Part shown: positions 61,250 through 64,000 of the stretch, in pieces
Position numbering within the stretch: position 1 is the stretch's first letter
How the letters are laid out: the number at the start of each line of letters is the position of its first letter
Source of the DNA: JAVKFY01 sp040223615
Lineage (GTDB): Bacteria > Pseudomonadota > Alphaproteobacteria > GCA-2731375
Reading direction: 5' to 3'
NCBI GenBank assembly: GCA_040223615.1
Contig: JAVKFY010000011.1
Span: 1 to 64,000 of the forward strand
DNA length: 64,000 bases
Made by a program: the position numbers and the translations under genes
The notes under the pieces: generated by a model
The model's database searches: none
The model's input: only the letters and a program-made list of their open reading frames with translations
Told to the model about the DNA's origin: nothing

Positions 61250-62041
61250 CTACCAGCTGTTGCGCAGCTCGCGCAGCTTCAGGAACACGGTCTTCTCGTC
61301 CGGCGCGTCGGGCAGGTCGGGGAAACTCTCGCGCAGCCGGGCGATCACGCTCGGACTGGACAGGCGGAAGAAGGTGTTCACCTCTCGCTCCTGCGCCAGG
61401 GTGGTGACGTAGGCGTTGTCGGTGTCCTGGCCGCCGATCTGGTCGAGTAGCTTCTTGGCGGCGGCATTGTCCGGCTCGCGGTCGAGCGTGAACTGCAGGT
61501 TGTTCTCGATATAGTCGTGGCCCGGATAGATCAGCGTGGTCTCCGGCAGCGCGTTCAACTGCCGCACGAAGGTGTCGTACAGCTCCGAGGGATGGCCGCC
61601 ATTGTGGCAGTTGCCGGCGCCGGCGTTGAACAGCGTGTCGCCGCAGATCAGCGCCGGCTGGTCGGTGTGGGTCTTCAGGCAGATGTGGCACATGGTGTGG
61701 CCGGGCGTGTCCATCGCCTCGATCTCCACCGTCTTCCCGACCTTCACGACATCGCCGGCGCCGAGCCCGACGTCGACGCCGGGAATCCGGTCCTTGGCGT
61801 TCTTGTGCGCCAGGAGCTTCGCGCCGGTGGCGTCGACCACCGCCTGGTTGCCGCCGATGTGGTCGTGGTGCTCGTGCGTGTTCAGCACCTGGGTGATGTC
61901 CCAGCCCTTGTCCTTCGCCGTCGACAGGCACTTCTCGTGATCCAGCGGATCGATGGCCAGCGCCTCGCCGGTATCGGGACAGACGATCAGGTAGTTGAAG
62001 TTGCGGAACCGGTTCGCGGTCCAGATCTGCTCGACGATCAT
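61250..62041 (-). CDS. gloB: Hydroxyacylglutathione hydrolase (glyoxalase II)
   Basis: Hydrolyses S-lactoylglutathione, the second step of methylglyoxal detoxification. The 263-residue metallo-beta-lactamase-fold protein has THEHHDHIGG, DTPGHTMCHICL, FNAGAGNCHNGG and IYPGHDYIENNLQF for the binuclear metal site and the C-terminal helical substrate part. ATG 62041 has GAGGAGG upstream. It begins 26 bases after the ggt stop, so ggt and gloB are one unit, linking glutathione turnover with aldehyde detoxification. Confidence 0.9.
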   Translation of the reverse strand: MIVEQIWTANRFRNFNYLIVCPDTGEALAIDPLDHEKCLSTAKDKGWDITQVLNTHEHHDHIGGNQAVVDATGAKLLAHKNAKDRIPGVDVGLGAGDVVKVGKTVEIEAMDTPGHTMCHICLKTHTDQPALICGDTLFNAGAGNCHNGGHPSELYDTFVRQLNALPETTLIYPGHDYIENNLQFTLDREPDNAAAKKLLDQIGGQDTDNAYVTTLAQEREVNTFFRLSSPSVIARLRESFPDLPDAPDEKTVFLKLRELRNSW

Positions 62042-62067
62042 TGCCGCCTCCTCTGTTTGTTCGCTGC

Positions 62068-63660
62068 CTAGTAGCCCAGCGCCATGCCGTCCTTGCGCGG
62101 GTCGGAGCCGCCGACCAGGGTGCCGTTGTCCCAGTCGATATGGATGATCTGGCCGCCGCCCCAGGGCATCTCCGGCCGGCCGACGGGGTGGCCCATCTCG
62201 CCGAGCTTGTTCATCGTCGCGTCGGGCACGCCGCGCTCGCAGTCGAGCCGGCCGCCGACGTGGAACACGCGCGGACAGTCCAGCGCCTCCTGGGGGTCCA
62301 TGCCGTAGTCGATCATGTTGGTCAGCACATGGGCGTGGCCGACCGGCTGGTAGGCGCCGCCCATGACGCCATAGCTGTACTCGACGCGCTCGCCGGTCAT
62401 GCACAGGCCGGGAATGATGGTGTGCATCGGACGCTTGCGCGGCTGCACGTCGTTCGGGTGACCCGGGTTGACGACGAAGCCGGCGCCGCGGTTCTGCAGC
62501 ACCACACCGGTCTTCGGCGCGGTGATCGCCGAGCCGAACGGGAAGTACAGCGAGTTGATGAACGAGCAGGAATTGCGGTCCTTGTCGACCACGGTCAGGT
62601 AGATGGTGTCGCGGTAGGTCGGGCCGGTCATCGAGGCGACGTCGCCCATCGCCTTGGCCGGGTCGATGCGGCCGCGCAGCTCGTCGGCGAACTCGGCCGA
62701 CAGCATCTTGCCGACCGGGACCTGGGCGTGGCGCGGGTCGGCGACAAACTCGTCGCGCGCGGCGAACGCCAGCCGGCCGGCCTCGGTCTCCAGGTGCAGG
62801 CGCTCCACGCTCAACGGGTCCATCGACTTCAGGTCGTAGGCGGACAGGATGTTCAGCATCATCAGCGCGGTGATGCCCTGTCCGTTCGGCGGGATCTGGT
62901 AGATCGTGCGGTCCTGATAGTCGGTGGCGATCGGCGTCACCCACTCCGCGCGCTGCTCGGCGAAGTCGTCCATGGAGTGGCGCGCGCCGAGGCTGTTGAG
63001 ATAGCTGACCAGGTCTTCGGCGACCTCGCCGGTGTAGAAGCCGTCGCGGCCCTTCTCGGCCACAGTGCGCAGGGTCTTGCCCAGCGCCGGCAGCGACCAG
63101 CGCTCGCCGGCCTTCGGCGCCTGGTTGCCGGCCTTGAGGTAGTATCTGGCGCTGTTCGGGTCGTTCGACATGCGCTTGGCCTGCCGGTCCCAGTCGACCG
63201 AGATGCGCGGCGTCACCGCCCAGCCGTTCTCCGCATACCCGATCGCCGGCTGCAGCAGCTCGTCCAGGCCCTTGGTGCCGTACTCGCCCAGCAGCGTCAC
63301 CCAGGCGTCGATGGCGCCCGGCACGGTAACCGAATGCGGCGAGTCCAGGCCCATGCCGTCGATGCCCTGTTCCAGCAGCCAGTCCGAGGTCAGCGCCTGC
63401 GGCGCCCAGCCCGATCCGTTCAGGCCGACCGGCTTGCCCTCGCCGCCCGGCACCAGAATGGCGAAACAGTCGCCGCCGATGCCGGTCGACATCGGCTCGA
63501 CCACGCACTGCACGGCGCAGGCCGCGACCGCGGCGTCGACCGCGTTGCCGCCGTCGCGCATCACCTCGATGGCGGTCAGTGTCGACAGCGGATGCGACGT
63601 CGCCGCCATGCCGTTGGTGCCGTGCGCCGTGGAGCGGCCGGGAATCTGAAGATCGCGCAT
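62068..63660 (-). CDS. ggt: Gamma-glutamyltransferase-like (Ntn-hydrolase) protein
   Basis: A 530-residue protein of the gamma-glutamyltranspeptidase family with typical early motifs GNAVDAAVAACAVQCVVEPM and STGIGGDCFAILV and the late TIIPGLCMTGERVEYSYGVM. At the expected autocleavage site it reads YRDTIYLTVVDKDRNSCSFI rather than the classic TTH; threonine is kept but the following His is replaced, as in a known family branch. Classic enzymes are periplasmic with a signal peptide; none is seen here, so a cytoplasmic role in glutathione turnover or an acylase activity is possible. It lies upstream of gloB. Confidence 0.85.
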   Translation of the reverse strand: MRDLQIPGRSTAHGTNGMAATSHPLSTLTAIEVMRDGGNAVDAAVAACAVQCVVEPMSTGIGGDCFAILVPGGEGKPVGLNGSGWAPQALTSDWLLEQGIDGMGLDSPHSVTVPGAIDAWVTLLGEYGTKGLDELLQPAIGYAENGWAVTPRISVDWDRQAKRMSNDPNSARYYLKAGNQAPKAGERWSLPALGKTLRTVAEKGRDGFYTGEVAEDLVSYLNSLGARHSMDDFAEQRAEWVTPIATDYQDRTIYQIPPNGQGITALMMLNILSAYDLKSMDPLSVERLHLETEAGRLAFAARDEFVADPRHAQVPVGKMLSAEFADELRGRIDPAKAMGDVASMTGPTYRDTIYLTVVDKDRNSCSFINSLYFPFGSAITAPKTGVVLQNRGAGFVVNPGHPNDVQPRKRPMHTIIPGLCMTGERVEYSYGVMGGAYQPVGHAHVLTNMIDYGMDPQEALDCPRVFHVGGRLDCERGVPDATMNKLGEMGHPVGRPEMPWGGGQIIHIDWDNGTLVGGSDPRKDGMALGY

Positions 63661-63732
63661 GGACCGCGCACTCCTGAAAATGGAAACGTTATCGCGCAGT
63701 ATGACGCCGGCAATGCCGGCGCGCCATCCGAC

Positions 63733-63957
63733 TCAGCGCAAGCGGACGACGATGTACTTCATGAACGCGTTGTCGACGGTCTGCTGGGCCGCGCCGCGCC
63801 AGACCTTGATCGCCGCTTCGTAGGTCGCGAACACGCCCTTGATGTCGAGCTTCTCGGGGTCGACGAAATGCACGCCGCGCGGATCGGTGACCTCGCCACC
63901 CAGCACGAGGAAGAGCTGCTGCTGCTCCTGGTCGAATTCGCGTTCTTCGGTACTCAT
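63733..63957 (-). CDS. DUF4170 family protein
   Basis: A 74-residue protein (MSTEEREFDQEQQQLFLVLG, VHFVDPEKLDIKGVFATYEA, TVDNAFMKYIVVRLR) of the DUF4170 group, small proteins of unknown function found mostly in alphaproteobacteria. The ATG at 63957 and the uninterrupted frame support it. The gap to ggt is 72 bases; no clear promoter is visible. Confidence 0.9.
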   Translation of the reverse strand: MSTEEREFDQEQQQLFLVLGGEVTDPRGVHFVDPEKLDIKGVFATYEAAIKVWRGAAQQTVDNAFMKYIVVRLR

Positions 63958-64000
63958 GATGGGTCGCCTATTACCATAGCCTGCATTCGAAAACCTACCC

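Overview
The window is a dense, GC-rich chromosomal segment (roughly two thirds GC by eye) that reads as core genome of an alphaproteobacterium, most likely of the Rhodospirillales or a neighbouring order. The pointers are a two-subunit glycine decarboxylase (gcvPA/gcvPB), a trxB gene followed by an LsrB-like LysR gene, DUF1127, DUF4170 and ELM1-family genes, a Rhizobium-type L-asparaginase, and many non-ATG starts. There are no tRNA or rRNA genes, CRISPR arrays, transposases or prophage blocks. Gene order, tight spacing and even codon use argue against a recent large insertion.

Layout. 1-4.9 kb: envelope polysaccharide pair (SLBB export protein and an enlarged YjbH-like outer-membrane protein with four internal repeats). 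5-9 kb: msrP, a HAD phosphatase and a chemoreceptor. 9-11.3 kb: trxB and an LsrB-like LysR gene, with a candidate structured RNA and terminator downstream. 11.5-17.2 kb: an M64 peptidase with RTX repeats, a 48-residue membrane protein missed by ordinary length cut-offs, a large protein of unknown function, an ELM1-family protein and an Lrp/AsnC regulator. 17.2-18.4 kb: two dodecins around a flavodoxin-fold quinone reductase. 18.4-24.3 kb: tandem glycine riboswitch and gcvT-gcvH-gcvPA-gcvPB, preceded by a DAO-family oxidoreductase. 24.5-30 kb: a lipoprotein and a CDGSH protein; ispH-thrB-rnhA; a TetR/GST divergent pair with two perfect operators; a PhyH dioxygenase. 30-37.7 kb: an FG-GAP/RTX protein, a LuxR regulator, an SPFH/NfeD pair, an orphan CII-like regulator, a decayed adenylate cyclase gene, and ogt and peroxiredoxin genes. 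37.7-45.6 kb: a second chemoreceptor, a SpoU methyltransferase, an asparaginase, a quinone oxidoreductase, a methyltransferase, DUF1127 and a GcvA-like LysR. 45.9-59.6 kb: catabolic and oxidoreductase genes (acetoacetyl-CoA synthetase, two SDRs, LLM flavoprotein, acyl-CoA-dehydrogenase-like flavoprotein, VOC protein, Rieske oxygenase), a DMT transporter, several hypotheticals and an AraC/DUF2000 divergent pair. 59.6-64 kb: ggt, gloB, an MHYT histidine kinase and a DUF4170 protein.

The genes work mostly as small modules. The glycine cleavage operon is switched by its tandem riboswitch. trxB, the LsrB-like regulator, msrP, peroxiredoxin, GST, GloB and GGT form a scattered thiol/oxidative-stress theme. 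Two secreted RTX proteins share a collinear C-terminal module, but no type I secretion genes are present here. No obviously new multi-gene defence or mobile system is visible. The most unusual items are the candidate structured RNA at 9.06-9.27 kb, the four-fold repeat expansion in the YjbH-like protein, the twin TetR operators, the decayed cyclase gene and the overlapping divergent start codons of the DUF2000/AraC pair.
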